This document shows positions 20,401-34,799 of a DNA stretch of 64,000 nt, in pieces. How positions within the stretch are numbered: position 1 is the first letter of the stretch; each line of letters opens with the position of its first letter. Both the position numbers and the translations under genes were made by a program. Below the pieces are notes generated by a model. That model made no database searches. It saw only the letters and a program-made list of their open reading frames with translations, and had not been told where the DNA came from. The DNA comes from Zeugodacus cucurbitae (lineage: Eukaryota; Arthropoda; Insecta; Diptera; Tephritidae): NCBI RefSeq assembly GCF_028554725.1, contig NC_071671.1, positions 10,350,001 to 10,414,000 of the forward strand, written 5' to 3'.

Positions 20401-23400
20401 GTGTGCGCTCAAGTCTACGCCACAGATGACCAATCATGTAATCACACCCATTCTCACTGTGTCTTTTATTGCTATTTTTCTTTACAGATCGACGCTATAG
20501 ACATTCAAGTATATATTTCTTTCAATACTTCGAACGCAGTGAATTAAAGCACAAAGTCATTAAGTGCGTGGGCAGGTGGGTGGTTGCCATTTGACGTTTT
20601 GTGGTCAGCAACAATATGCGAGTCGATAGCGACGAAATGAGAACACCACCACCAACAACAAACATGACAACTGATTCAGCGACTATAGAGAAAAAACAAA
20701 CATTTCATGCGTTCGCACACAAGAGACATAACTGAGTAGAGTGGGTCGGACGTTGAGACTTTGCGCTAAGGTTGGGCCAACAGCAGCAGCACCGCAGTCA
20801 ACACGCCGCGTTAAAAGAAATATAATTAAGAAAAAAATATATAACAGCTGAAGTCTAAAAGTCGCCTGAAAGTTGAAAACTTAAGAGCCAGCGAACAGTG
20901 TGTGGGTAGGTGGTAGTGTTGGACTAGCGAGGGAGATATGGGAGTGGAGCGGCGCAGCGCGTGCGACGCCATTAACGATGTCAAATGGTGCGTGTGTGGG
21001 CTGGTGGGTGAGTTTAGCCCGGTGAATTATGTGCGCGCGCTCACCCGATTGCCAATAAGCATGTGGGACAAAGTGAAAAACGCGAAGAGCCATAGACGCG
21101 AAGAGCAACGCAATAAGAAAACAAAAACACAATGAAATAAATATAAAGCTTTGCTGTGGCTTTTGTTTTCTTTGCGAAGTAAACCTACAGGTTTCTTTTC
21201 CAACCGACCAAATAGAATAGGCGACAGACAACAACATGCGTGCTACTAAGCGCCGCGCATAATGAGGTGGCTCGGATTATTAGTGGTGGCGCTGCTGATG
21301 ATGCTGGCTGGCTGGCCTTAGCGCTTTTGTGCGTTTGTCCATCGCTTCGGTGGCATATGACGACGATATTTTGCAAATAACAACAATGCATACACATGAA
21401 ATTATTGAGAAAATGTAAAAAATGGCACACAGCGCACCAACAAGTAATGCGGCTTTTGTGTGTGGTGTGCGCGCTACCTTTCCCTGCCATTCGAATCGGT
21501 CTTTTATTGGCTATTCGTTTCTTTCTTTTTTATGCTGTTTGTTGACTACTGTCATTTTAGGTATTTTCGTTGGCACAAAACGACGACAAACACACTTAGC
21601 GAGACCGCGCTGACGACCTCTTGTTCACACGCGTACGCAAGCAACGACGCGCACAGCAGCGCTATGGGCGGCAGGTGGTATTTTGGTCAGCTGAAAAATT
21701 AACTCGCCAACCGCATCCGCCTGCCTACCTGCCGGTCCACTAACGCGTAGATAAAAAAAGTAAAAATGTGTATAAAAAGAGATGAAGAAGCGCACACCTT
21801 GTGCGCCGCACCGCACCCGCGCGGGTTGTTGGGGTCGCGCAACAACGATGTGACTGCAGGCAGGCAAGCAGGCAAGGCGCGTCAAGGCAAGGTGCTGCTG
21901 ATGATGATGGCGCAGCTGTTTTAGCGTGCTGCTATTTAAGTTAACGCACACGCGGTCCCCCCCCCAAACACGATGCCCACCACCACCACCAACACTTAAC
22001 CAACAAATGATCGTAAGCGTTGAGCTTCATTAACATTATCATCGTCAGCGGTAAAGTCTTGACGCAGCGTCAGTAATGCCAACAATGTTTTAGCCGATTT
22101 TTGTCGCTGCTTAAATATGTTTGGTGTTGTTGTTGTTGTTTATATTTCGGTAATGGGTGGGTTGGTGATTTTTTGTACATTTAATTTACGATGCCGACGA
22201 CAGTGGTGATGCTGTTGCTGATGATGCTGCTGCTGCTTTGCGTTTTTCACTTCGCACCGCACCCGTTTTTCATGCCATCGATCGTACATATATATAGATA
22301 GGTATGTATATGAACGCGCTTTGGCATGAAGACAAGACGACAAGACAAAAATTGAAAAGTAGTTTAACCGCTTTGATTGAACGCTAAGGCATTTTTTCAC
22401 TCTTTTACGCCGGAATTCGTTTCTACAGCAGCGTTTTGAAGGCAATCGTGATGAAGATGGCATGCTGACCAAACCTACTAGAGCTATGACTGACAGCCAG
22501 ATTGGCATGACAGTGTGCCGTCATTGCTGCTGCGACGACTGTGACTGCTGGTGGGCGGAAATTTGATGATTCAAGGGCGCGCATGCGCAGCACAACGAAT
22601 TGTAGTTGTGAGGCATGACAGCGCTATATTTTGCTTATGTAAATTACAGCGCATTTATAGGTAGTTTTCATATGTATTCGCCGCTATGATATGAGCGCAA
22701 AGCATATGAGTAGAAGAGGCAATATTAAAACCGAAAGCGATTTCACCAACGCAACCAACAAATGGCGCGACAATGAGGCGCAAACGGCAAATGCAATGTG
22801 GTCCGTTCGCGCAGCAGAAAAATACTCAAAGCAAAAAGCAAAAAACGCGCAGACAGCAGGTGCAATCTGATGTGCGCGTTTCCTCCCCAAAACAGGACAG
22901 ACAATTATTTTCCAACACAGAGTAACAGCAGCAGCACAGCCTCGAGCAGTCAGCACTTGCCGACTTGCACTTGCACGCACACTTTGCATTTGCACTTGGT
23001 TCAAATGCACTTAGTACCTCTGTATATATATTTATATGCGGCAGCAACCCCTGCTCCACAGCGCGCACCCAACGCGCTATTTGCACGCACGAACTGCATG
23101 ATCCTTGCATCGTTTCGTGTGTTTGCCGTCATCCCCTTTTCTATGGAATTCATTCGATCCGCTTCGGCTACTCCTTAGCGGTCCTTAAAGACAAACGACA
23201 AGCAGACAAACTCATCAAGGCGCGCTGCAGCAAAGGACAACGCTTTCTTTCGACTCCATTGTTTCGCTACACAGTACTAGACGGCGTTATGTGCGTGTTG
23301 TTGCTTTTTTGCTGTGTCGCCTTGCCTTATTTACTGTTGCTTCCAGCGCAACACATGTTCCACCGTGAATTATAATCTTAATGATCTTCGTGTGTTTGCA

Positions 23401-26400
23401 GCATTTTTAGGGGTGACTTTACGCGGCTCTTTGTTATTGGTATTCGTTTTAAATTTTTTGAGTTTCTTTACTGCTTTACTGATCTGTTCTTTCAACATCT
23501 TAAAACCACCTTATATATGTATGTATTGTTCGTAAAATTGTTGTTATTACGATCATCCCCATTTCTCTTCCTTGAGATGATCATTTTTTGTTTTTCCTTG
23601 CTGTTTTTGAATATTATATTGTACAATTTTGGTGGAATTTTGCTATTCGCCCTTCATACTATAATTGCAAGCGTTACGGATATAAATCCCTAGATGAATA
23701 TTTACAACAAAACTCAATAAAACTCATTACGCCCGTTAGACATGCTTTTGAGTAAAGATTGCTAATTAAAAAATATGAAAGAAACAATATAAAGTTTCCC
23801 AGTGTTTCCCCATGTTTCTTTCCAGCTGTTTCTAAACTGCAAGATCCCAGTTTTACGATCTTCATATATCAAAAGGCATTGTGAAACAGCTCTAAGAACG
23901 CCGATCATTCCTTTAAAATCTCTGAAGCTTGATTCCGAAAACTTCTTCGAATAAAATATGTAGCCTCTTCTGGTAAATGGAAGTTTTCTTCAGAGCCGGA
24001 TCTCTTGTCCAGGGTCAATGTTTATTTCTGTAATGAATTTTATATTCTCTATTGTTTCAAATTCATATTCTCAGCACCTTAACTAATTTTCCTGTATTTG
24101 CAGCCTTGAGTAGACACATTTTAAATACGCAATTCAATAGGACCCGTAATTGAGTCAATACTGTCAATTTTATGGAATATCATTAGTATATCAGATAATA
24201 AAATATTATGAAGAAACTCCCAAAACAGCTAATTTTTCAATTTGCTTGAGATAAAGTAGCTCTGAATAATGAAATTGGCTTGAATTACGCGTTTTGTAAG
24301 AAATCATTTCCAGAAAGTGATTATTGCCATTTCCGCAGGGCTTCAGAGATCACCCAAAATATACAAAATAATTAAATGCACGCCAACGGAGTTGAAGAAT
24401 GCCACAGACACACAAAACCGTCTAGCCATTTCGGTTTTTAAGAAGCAATTATCACCCAGCGCGCGGACTTCGTTGGAATACCACAAACGCGCTGAGCAAA
24501 CACCCTTCAAGCGCGGATTCTTTTCTTTTGCGCTTCGAACGAAAGGTGCAATCAACGGCGTCTTTAGTGAGATAGAAAGCAAATAAGAGCAGGCAAGTAA
24601 GCAGGTAACCTTGCATGTCGAGAAGGTGCCTATGCGCCGCCACCGCCGCACACAAGCGTTACATATAAATATTTATTATTTTCTTATACATTGTTGTTGT
24701 TTTGGGTGAGTCTCACTGGCAAACTGCGTATTTGTTCGGCTTTTGTCTCACACACAAGCACTTATACGTACGAAACAAAAGGGACGCATCTGCCGTTTCG
24801 AAAAGACGGGGCTCAAAGCAAGCTGCTCACGCAAACTAGTAGGTGGATTGGTTGTTTGTGTCACTATTTTTTTCCACCCGAACCTTCGGACGCGTCGCCG
24901 ACGACGTCACTCATCCGGCAATAATGCGGCCACAACCACCACACCACCTCGACCGTTGCGAGGTTTTGCTTTGCAGTCGACATTTAGCGCAATACATTGC
25001 TGTTGTTGTTGCTTTTATTTTTTTTATTAACTATGCTTTTTTGGGTTTATCAATTCGGAGAAGCCACCTACCTAACTAGCACGGCTATAGCAATCAACCC
25101 AACAGCGCGCATACACCTACAAGCGCATCAACAACAGCACACCACCGCCAACGCCAACGCTACCACCGCGCCTCAGATTTTCAACATTCAGGCACACACA
25201 CACAGGCGCGCACTTGAAAAGAAGACGGATATGAACAAAGAATGAATATGGAAAAAAATTAATGCGTTGGGTTGTTGAAAATTGAGACCCACAAGCAAAA
25301 GTAAAAAAGCAACAAAAAACAACAACGACAAAGGAGAACGCGCGTTTGGGGAGTATGTATAGCAGCAGTGCGATACAACGAGGCGAGGTCGTTTGCTGAC
25401 GCTCTTTGTTATTATAACTGGTGATGGTGATGCGATGGTGGTGCCGATCATCATCAACACCAACTTGCCAAGTAACAGATTGCGGGCGGCCGAACGGCCA
25501 AAAGAAGTGGAAAAAACGACGTGCACGACAAAGGCAGACCAAAAATATGACGACGACTGCGACAAACGCAGCAACAACAGCACAACAATTGTTGTTGTTG
25601 TGTGTTAAGATGAAGAAATATGGCTGGCAATTTACAAAAATCCCCGCATTAAGCACAGCAACAACAGCAACGGGCAGATGATGACAACCCAACCCAACTC
25701 TTGGCAAGTCAAGGCGCACCGAAGTACCAATACGCCAAGGCACCAAGGCAACTCAAATTCAACCCAACCCACATCAGACGCATTGACAGTCAGTCAAAGA
25801 CGCTGATCACTCGACCGACCCGTGGGACGGAAGTCGACGCTGCGAGGCGGCGAAGAGCGACGGCAGACACAAGAGACGAGCAAACGTGTTTCAGCGCTTC
25901 GAAAAACGCAGGCAGGAAAGATTGGGCAGCCGGTGATCGCCGCGACGCTGGTGCGGGAGTTGGCAGCAGGGTTGTGCTTGTGTGCGGCTTACTACCGATT
26001 TCTTTTTCTTTTTATGCATATGCAGCAGTAATGGCACGGAAATTGATGAAAGAGAGAGCGCAAATTGGGGTGGAAGATCCGCATTATAGGCGAGTTTTTG
26101 CGCCTTTGTTTCTTTCACCAAAACAAAAAAGGGGTCCCGAATGCCTACGCATATGCGCCCAAAAGCGGACACTGCACAACAACAACCGCAAAAAGCAGCA
26201 ACAGCAGGTAAAAAGGTGCAATGGCGCGACAGCTGCAGCGCTGGCAGGTAGCGCTAATTGTATTGGAGTTGAGTAGAGTAAAGTAGTGTAGCGCAGGGTA
26301 GGGCAGAGAGCAGAGTAGCGCTACCCTACAGGTCGGGTCGAAACAATTGGAATGTTTACAGTTCGTGACGAGTGTGAGGTGAACCCGATAACAGTGATGG

Positions 26401-29400
26401 TGGTGGTGGCTCACCGTAGTACCTCACATGCCACAACCTTTTGCACTGCAGCAGGAAATCCACACACACGCGGCCGTTAATGTACGAAAAATAACAATGA
26501 TTTAGATTTATTTTTGACTGTTTAAACTTCGATGAGATAGCAATTTCGGCTGGCGCGCCAAATCCTTTGCGGGCGGGACCAGCCATGAAAATAACCCTCC
26601 AAATATTCACTTATTTGCGTTTGCATACTTTGTTGCATGCAACAAGCAGTGCGCATTGTGTGCTCGGGCAAGCAAAAAAAAAGTAAGCAGGTAGCTTGTA
26701 GCACTCGGCACTGTATCTAATTACGAGTATATATAGTTCATTGGCTGCGCTGTCATGCGGCCCCCACCCTAAATACGAGTATTCGTGCAACATGTGTTGT
26801 CGTTGGCGGCACATTCTGGCGAATGGGCACGGGAAGTGCGTAGTAATTGAATTTCTTTGTACACCGGACCGACCGGCACAGTTTGCCCGACAAAAGAGGG
26901 GTCGCCTATATGTAGATAAAGCAATTTTATACCCATATTCACGTAAATATGTATGCACAGGACATCCTGCGGCGACTTTCCCTCCATTTACCGCGTGAGA
27001 AAGCCTTCAGCATTTGCGGTGGTAGGTGCACGAAGCGCCGCCGTGTATTTGTGGGGTTTCTCTTCGTCGCCATCAGGATGCATGCAACAGTGTTGAAATA
27101 TTAAACCAATTATGGTGATATCGTATAGCAACAGGTTAGCGCTAATGAGAAGGTAACTCAAAAAGAAATGCAGGTTGGGTTTTCGAAAGGGTTTCGATGA
27201 GATGGGATCGGTGGGGAGGAAAGTAGCATGATAGATCTTAAGGGTGGATATATGGAGACAAAAAAGTTAAACTGGATAGATTATAATCTAATTGCGTTAA
27301 CTCTAGAGGCAGGTGCTTTGAAGTTCGTTCTAAACTTCGAAAAATCTTTTATTGACATTTTAGAGATCTTAACAATGAGTTTTGCCCATCCCAAGCTGAC
27401 AATTTATGATTCCGACTGAAATGTGCGTATATTTTCACATTAGATGTGTCATATTTAAGGATCTTCTTTGAACTTCTTCTTTCGCTCAATTTAAACTGCA
27501 AGTGATTGTATCAAATCAGAAGTATCTTGGAGCTCATTGACACAACTACCGAACAATAGGTTAGGTTTTGTATTGTACCAACCCTTCGCAAACCTTAAAA
27601 TCCCAAAATATTCTTTTGAAGAACTAGACAAAAACCCAAGGGGATACTTATGTAAAAAAAACGAAACGAAATGCGCGAAAGACACCCGAAAGAGCAACCC
27701 AAAAAATGAAAGCGCACCAAATTCCGATACACAACTAACGAGTCACAGACGCACACACAAGGAACACAGAATGTCAACAAAAAATTGGAAATTTCTCAAA
27801 ACACACGCGCATATGTACGTATGTAACTAATGTGTAGGCATGTCTCCGGGACTGGGTTGGTTTTTTGACAAGCAGGCAAGCAGCCCGAGAGCCAGACAAG
27901 CCACACATCAGACGAACCAGCAAGCATTTCTGGGGTGGAAATGCAAAAGTAATAAAAAAATAAAAAAAAAATCAAAAAAGCAACAAACAAAACAACGATC
28001 GCAGTTTGGTAAGCTGACGCTGACGCAGCGTAGGCAGCTAGGAACGGCGAAAGTCGACGTCCAATGCGAGCGCTTGGTTAGCTGGTGGTGGCGGTGGTAA
28101 TGGTATTATTCCGCATAGAAACTTAAGAAGGGCCTAGAAGGAGGAACACATGGAGAAGCAAACATTACAGACATGTGAATGGAGAGTTGAAGAGCAATAT
28201 GGGTGGTAACTATAAGATGATACCAACGAGAACAAAACTATACGGATACATTGAAAGTATATTGGTGGTTAAACAGACAGATCAAACAGGACTATTGGGA
28301 AGACATGGTTGTTAGGTGCACACAAACATATGCACTTAAGGAAGCAGATGAAAGTAGGCGAAAGTCGGAAGGCAAAAAATATTTGTTGATTTGAAGTTCA
28401 TAACGGTTGGTGTGCGAGAATGTGTGCATTGCTAAAGGTTGGGTAACGCGCCGTTAAAATAAAAATACATGCTGGATTCGTCCCAGATGTAGATAAGTAG
28501 ATAGGCATGAACCAACCAGCGGGTGGTAAGTGTATTTCTATGAAGGCGGCAGGCGGCTCAACAGTTGGCGCAACATGTTGCTGTGGCCAATTGAGTTGAG
28601 ACAGCGACGCAGGGAAAGATGGTGACTCAGATAGGCGAGCACAGTCGGACAGTTACTTGTAAGCAAACTTCTATTTCCACGCTAATATGAAATAATCGCC
28701 TAGGGCTGTAGGGTGGCTGAAATGCAAACTGCAATGCATTTATGCACATGCATTGGCAACCCTCCATTAAGGCGATAACTAAAAAGAGGGTACACTCCTA
28801 TGCGCTGACTATGTAGACTTTGGACGACAACATTGCGATTTTTATGACCAAGCAACTATGCGCTGCCGTTGGGGAGGATTGGCAGTGACTCGATTGGGTA
28901 TGAGTGTGTGTGTGTGCGCGCATATGTGGGTTGCAGCTGCACTTACACTAAACTGCACGTACACTAAATACAAACACACAAATACATTCAAACCAATGTG
29001 TATAGAATACCTTGTAGCGACGGTAGAGTGAGGCAGACGCAACAAGCAATTTCCGCCAAAGCGTTGGCGTTGGAGTAGTTATAGCGCATAAGAGGGAGAA
29101 TACAAGCGGAAGAGGAGATGGAAAATATGCGCATTGCACGCAACCGGGCATAACTCTTGGCTACATGACACACACACACAAATACAAATAAATATTTGCT
29201 TGACTGTGCGGTGGTTGGGTTTGGGTTGACTGGTGCGCTCTGTTTAAAATGGGCAAACTGCCGACAGGTAGAAAATCGAGCAGCGTAGCAATTAACGAGA
29301 CGTAAGTGAGGTGTTAAATATCGTAAATTTCGTATTTCTAAGAAACTAATGCGGTGAAAATTTCAAAGCAGTTTTGCTGCTGAAATTGTGTGAGAGGCTG

Positions 29401-30500
29401 TTGCCTGTGGAGTACCTGTGTAAAGTGGCCTTGAAATGCCAGCGCTAGGAACTAGGACATGATTTCAGCGGCTGAATTGACCTGTGTGTGTGTGTAAATG
29501 TGCTAATATTGACATTGACAACACACTACAGTGAAACCCGCTTATGTGAAACAAGTTTTCTTTTTAATTGAAATAAAATTTAAGTGATTCAAACGTTTTT
29601 ATATTGAAGGAGAACAGTGCTAAAGCATTAAGTTCTTCTTCGAAAAAGTTTTGTAGCTTAAGCTTTAGAACCGGTGACGAAGCTTTTTTAGCATTTCACA
29701 ATTTTTACTAAATTTTGACGAATTACGTACATATTTATGTTGAAATAACATTTATAAATAAAAAATACTATCAAAGTCTTCAGAACGCTTAATTTTTAGA
29801 ATAAAATTTACAAAAAAGTCAAATAAAGCCCAAAATTATATTTTAAAGCGGTTTTATATGCATTAAATTCGCTGAAAATTTTTTAATTTAATTTTTTTTT
29901 ATAAAAAGCTCGTCAAAGCTATGTATGTAAGTCACCTTTTGCATTTAATTAAAAAATAAATTAAAACTTATAAATAATATTATAACCAAACATTCACTAG
30001 CATCCAGCATAATTTTTAATAAAAATTTAAATAAGTTTAACTAAAAATATTTTTACAAAAATACAATTAATAAATCAAACATACCAGATTTCAAATAAAA
30101 AGTCAATAATCCTTTAACTGCTTACAAACACCAAATCTGCGTCATTTTATTGCAGACAAGCACTTAAGGGGGTGGTAGGACTAGCTATCAACCGAACTAC
30201 CGTTCAATCTTTTTGTTTATCTGCCGCTTAACAAATGTACACTCGCACAAATAAATTTAAAATTCACTATTTAATTCAAAACTCGAATTTTCGTAAATTG
30301 TTTTCATTAATAACACACACTCTCACACAATGTTAGTTAAGCTTCACCTTTTTTACACACTTTTTAATTTATAGTTAAGTTAAAGCTTTTCACTTTTTTG
30401 ATTTTTCTTTTTAAAAATATTATTTTTTGTTTAGGTTGTCACTTGTAGTAATTGTATGTGGAAATAACAAAAGATATAGCAAAGCTAGTGGAGCGACGCA
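20401..30500. other. Long non-coding stretch, presumed chn 5' intron
   Basis: I find no supportable gene. Open frames here are short, overlap on both strands, and have biased compositions from CA, CAA and GCA repeats. Stretches such as 21200-23200 and 24600-26300 are CAACAA/CACA-rich and relatively GC-rich, like fly enhancer DNA. The remainder is AT-rich. Individual regulatory sites cannot be named from sequence alone. Confidence 0.5.
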
Positions 30501-30519
30501 CTAAGCACATGCGAATTAT

Positions 30520-30830
30520 TTTTTACCGCTTCACAGAAACACAACAACCGTTCACTTCAATAAATTCCGACAAACTGTGCAGGCGGTAGCGTGAGGCTGA
30601 GCGCCTACCCCAGCGCGATTGGCGTTGAAAACGAAAAACACACAAAACAGAAAGCAGAAAACGACAACGACAACGGGGCAGCGCCGAGTCGCCGTCGAGT
30701 GTCAACACATGCATTCATACACACACACACTTGCACGCGCACTCTTGTGCGGGTAGGCAGTCAGTCACAGAGCCAGCGGAGTCAGGCAGAGGCATTAAGA
30801 ACCATTGTGCGCGCCAACGCCGCCGCCGCC
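30520..30830 (-). promoter_or_regulatory. chn: Candidate chn 5' UTR exon/promoter
   Basis: On the minus strand, a GC-richer block with TGACTGACTGCC and many CA/CG steps leads into GCACAGTTTGTCGGAATTTA, then GTGAAGCG followed by GTAAAAAAT, which could be a donor near 30530. It looks like a fly 5' UTR exon inside AT-rich DNA and is on the right strand for chn. There is no TATA box I can defend. Confidence 0.25.
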
Positions 30831-31885
30831 GCCACCAACAACCCAGCAGGCTAACGCATTGCCGTCGCCACCAGCCACCTTACGCCGAATGATCGCACAA
30901 AGCGGAATCGGAAGAAAAACAACAAAATTGCAAGAGTAATAACAAAAGGTCGCCGCAGTTAGGTGCGACGCGGTTGGGTTGTATGGTGGTAGACTGCGAC
31001 GGACTTTGTGTACAGCTACCTCCTACTCGCCTACCTAATTTTTGTATGTATGTTAACCGACTACAACAAAAATTACAAGAACATTAGCGGCTTCAACTTC
31101 AACCCACCCGCCTAAAGCGCAAAATAAAAAAAGCAGAATAGAAAAAAACAATCAATGTCTGACGCCGCACAGTGTGTGCGAAAGGAGAGAATTTCTAAAG
31201 AAATTAGTGCAATTAAAAGCTGAAGACGATGTAAATGTGCATATATAAAAAAATAACTTGACTTAAGAATCTATTTTCGGAAACCAAAATATTGTGATTT
31301 TCAAGAAACACTTAAGAGAAAAGTCAAAAATTTCGAAAAATATTGTCGAGTTGGAGGCTTTGACGTATTCTACTGTAGTTCTGAAATTTCCACCATTCTT
31401 TAAATTATTAATTTTTTACCAATTAATTAAATATTGACTACATTTGTCAATGTATTTCTCAAGAGAAATGTCGTTGGCAATAAAATAACACGATGAAAAT
31501 GTAAAAGTAAGATGATCACAACTGCAGTGGATTGAACTTTTCATCGGTATCTGAGAATATTTTTAAATTGTGTTTAATAGAATTTTATCTTAAACACTTT
31601 GAGATTATAGACATTTTTAAGCTTTATTCAATGTGTCTTCATTGATGTATCGCTATATATTTTTTAATCATGTTTGGAAATTTAGAAATAGTGTACTCTT
31701 ATACTAAAAGTCCTTATAGCGTTTTTAAATGTTGACAATACAGAATCTGTTATACACGGATTATATGTTTAACAGGCTGTAAGAATAAGGAACGAAGGTG
31801 ATTTCGTGAAAGTGAAGTAACATTCCATTTATCAAATGTTCTATTGTGCAAAAGCTTGAGGAATTTAAATCTCAAATTTCTATAA
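30831..31885. other. Non-coding, AT-rich
   Basis: No gene or clear repeat seen. The left part continues the GC-richer block and the rest is AT-rich. Confidence 0.4.
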
Positions 31886-31889
31886 CTTC

Positions 31890-32345
31890 GAATGTTATAT
31901 TCCATGTCTTTGTTAGATGATTTATGCAATCCATATGTGTAATATTATATTTTTTGTTTGCCTCCGTACAATATAGAAGGACTCTTTTAAAATTCTGCCT
32001 CTATAGTAAAATTTTAAATTTTATATTATGTCCTGACCAAAACGTTCGATTTATGGAAGGCAATTTGTATGAAAGTTGCTTTCTATGGTCACTTCAAGCA
32101 TTCGAGTTAGGGAAGGAAATTTGGCTTCTAAACGCTATTGCCAATTCGTGTGTTCGAGTTATGGAGATCTTCGAGTTATAGAAGTTCCACCATAATACAA
32201 AATTAAAAATTTTACTATCGTGGCAGAATTTTAAAATAGTTCCTATATCGTATGCGAAAAAAATATTACACTTATGAATTGTATAAATCGTGTTATAAGG
32301 CATGAGAACCAAACAATAGCAAATTGCAGCAAACAAAATTAAACT
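31890..32345. mobile_element. Pogo-like element remnants in inverted arrangement
   Basis: 31890-32195 matches the 32795-33370 element in the same orientation (shared GTTCGATTTATGGAA, TTCGAGTTATGGAGATCTTC, GAAGTTCCAC). 32190-32345 matches its first half in reverse orientation. The two parts are complementary (31910-32035 against 32205-32330), giving an imperfect foldback. No coding capacity remains. Confidence 0.7.
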
Positions 32346-32794
32346 TTATTCGAAGTAAATAACTAAAGAAACCTATGTATAATTCTATATTTGAAGTTTT
32401 CATTTGTTGATTTGTGTTAGGGAAGTTCAAGTGTATTTTTAGAAATTATTAATTTATATATGTTTGCTACAGAAATTTAAAGTACACTTAAGGGTCTTAA
32501 GAATAGAGAGTAGAATAGTCAAAAAATAGCCAGTTCAGCACGTAAAGCTTTAAACCCGGTTTTCTCGAGACTATAAAAATCAGGCCACGATGGTACTTGA
32601 ACTCAATAGCACCTATTCTCCTGAAAATTAATTATAGCCTCACTGCGGCATTATGCGTTAAATCGAAACAAATATTTTTTCTTTAATAGGAATTTTGTTA
32701 ATGTATGTTATCTTTGTTAATCATTTTCGCCATATTCGCGCCATTCGTGATCTCATTTTTTATTTCAGATAGCACAAGTTACGTTTTTAAACTA

Positions 32795-33370
32795 CAGTGG
32801 AACTTCTCTAACTCGAATCACCATAATCCACCAAAAAACTTCGAGTTAGAGAGACTTCGATTTACAGAATTTCCATTAAAACATGAAATTTAAAAAAAAT
32901 CTGCAAAATATAGATTTATACACATTTTTATTTATTTGCTTCGCATAACGTACATATGTACATAAAACTTTTTAAAATGTAATCTGCAATTTTGTTCGTT
33001 GCAGTTTGCTATTGTTTGGCTATTGATGTCTGTATCCCATGCCTTTGTTGCATGATTTATGCAAGCCATGATTATAATATCATATTTTTTGTTAGCCTCC
33101 AAACGATATGGAGAGACTCCTTTAAAATACTGCCTCGATAGTAAATTTTTAAATTTTGTATTATGCCCTGGTCGAAAAGTTCGATTTATGGAAAGAATTT
33201 TGTATGAGATTTGACTTCTATTGCCCATTCATGAGTTCGAGTCGTGGGGAACTTCGAGTTATGGAAGGAAATTTGTATGAAATTTGATTTCTAAACGCTA
33301 TTGCCAATTTAAGTGTTCGAGTTATGGCGATCTTCGTCTTATTGAAGTTTGAGTTATGGAAGTTCCACTG
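32795..33370. mobile_element. Non-autonomous pogo/Tigger-like element with TA target duplication
   Basis: The left end CAGTGGAACTTCTCTAACTC and the right end read in reverse, CAGTGGAACTTCCATAACTC, are terminal inverted repeats. TA flanks both sides (32793-32794, 33371-33372). The interior repeats CGAGTT-containing phrases and encodes no transposase. CAGTGGAAC-type ends with TA duplication are typical of pogo-group Tc1/mariner elements. Confidence 0.85.
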
Positions 33371-33372
33371 TA

Positions 33373-34795
33373 TTATCAAGTTTAGTAAAAATTAATTTAT
33401 TCATTCATAGAGTTTAAAATATCAATAATTAAAATTTTCCATAATTCAACATTGCATGCACCACTGTGCGCTGCCATAATCAACAGTATCGGCGCCGGTA
33501 CCAGCTGCTGAGTGGGTGAGCAGTAAAGAAGAGTGGCTTGTGAATATATGGGCGCGCAGGTCAGAGTGAGAGGGGAAAATAACAACAGCAACAGCGAAAT
33601 ATTTACACACAGCTATATATAACCATATGTATGTATCGGCATGCACATGTGGTCGAGTAGGGTGGGTTAACTGCATGGTCAACTGGCTGGCTGAGTGACT
33701 CTTGGCTGCTTCAATAATGCTGACTGCTGGTATGCCGGTGTATGTAAGTATGTACATATGTATTTTTGCCCCTTCGACACTATTTCTTGTCGTTGTTATT
33801 TGTCGTACCATGGCATGTCTCATCACCGCTAAAGCAACGCTGCCAAGTTGATCGGCAATCGGGCACAAATCACCGTGCACTGTGTGCCGTTGAGGGGTAG
33901 TGGTGCGGTACAGGTCAATTTGGTATACCAAAACGCCTGCTCAGGTTTTATGTGGGTTGCTTGTTTCTTGTTTCTTGTTGCTGTTGTTATTATTATTATT
34001 ATTTTTTTAATTTTGCCGAAAGGCCATACCTTTAACTGATGATCATGGATTTCGCTTCGCTTTTCATTTTCGCTTCGAACCATGTTCGTTTTTAGCGCTT
34101 CAGATTGTTGAGATACATACATACACTTATGAGATGTGTTTGTTTGTATGTTTTGTAGTTCAGTCGTTCGGTGGCGTTGGTGGTTGCTCTATAATGCGCC
34201 TACGAATATTCATAGAAGGCAGATATTGTGATAAGTGAGATCGCGATTGGACTTAGAACATTGTACTATTGCTACCACCACCACTGCCGCCGGCAGCGTT
34301 AGTTGCAGCGAAGCGCGACGACTAACTGAGATTCATATACATAGGGGGTTCTAGCTCGGGCAGTCGGCAAGTCGTGACTCATAGAATTGAGCGCGTAATC
34401 GTTGTATACGAGCACAGACACCGGCTTGTGATGCATGATAAGGGCTAAACCGAAGCTCGCCAATACATGCATTACACTTGTGGATGTAAATTGTCGAATG
34501 CATTCTACATTGTTTGCGGAAATCATTCAGGTTGTGGGAAGTGGGGACTCCCTATGCGCCGGGTGGCTATTTTATAGCGTGACTTGCATCAATGCAAATA
34601 TGCACATTCGTACGTCATTGTTGTGATCTCATGCAGTAATCTCGAAAGTACTGTTTACTTGTTTAGAAAATCCGGAAATAAATGCGCTACTGGAACTTCC
34701 AGATTTTTGCGCGGTATTTTACAATTGCACTTGTTGACCTGTGAACGTACACGTGATATCGAAATGAAAGCGCAATGCAATTGAGGTGAGCTAAA
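33373..34795. other. Non-coding
   Basis: No gene recognised. It holds ATGTATGT-type simple repeats and a TTATTATTATTATT run near 33985. Confidence 0.4.
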
Positions 34796-34799
34796 ATGA

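Noticed and set aside
25117..26276. Frames of 209 (minus) and 191 (plus) codons in the chn upstream region
   Set aside because: They have biased repeats, no recognisable domain, and overlap on both strands in CAACAA-rich DNA.
27537..27830. 97-codon plus-strand frame
   Set aside because: No motif, strongly Lys/Asn-rich from A-rich DNA, and an equal frame on the other strand.
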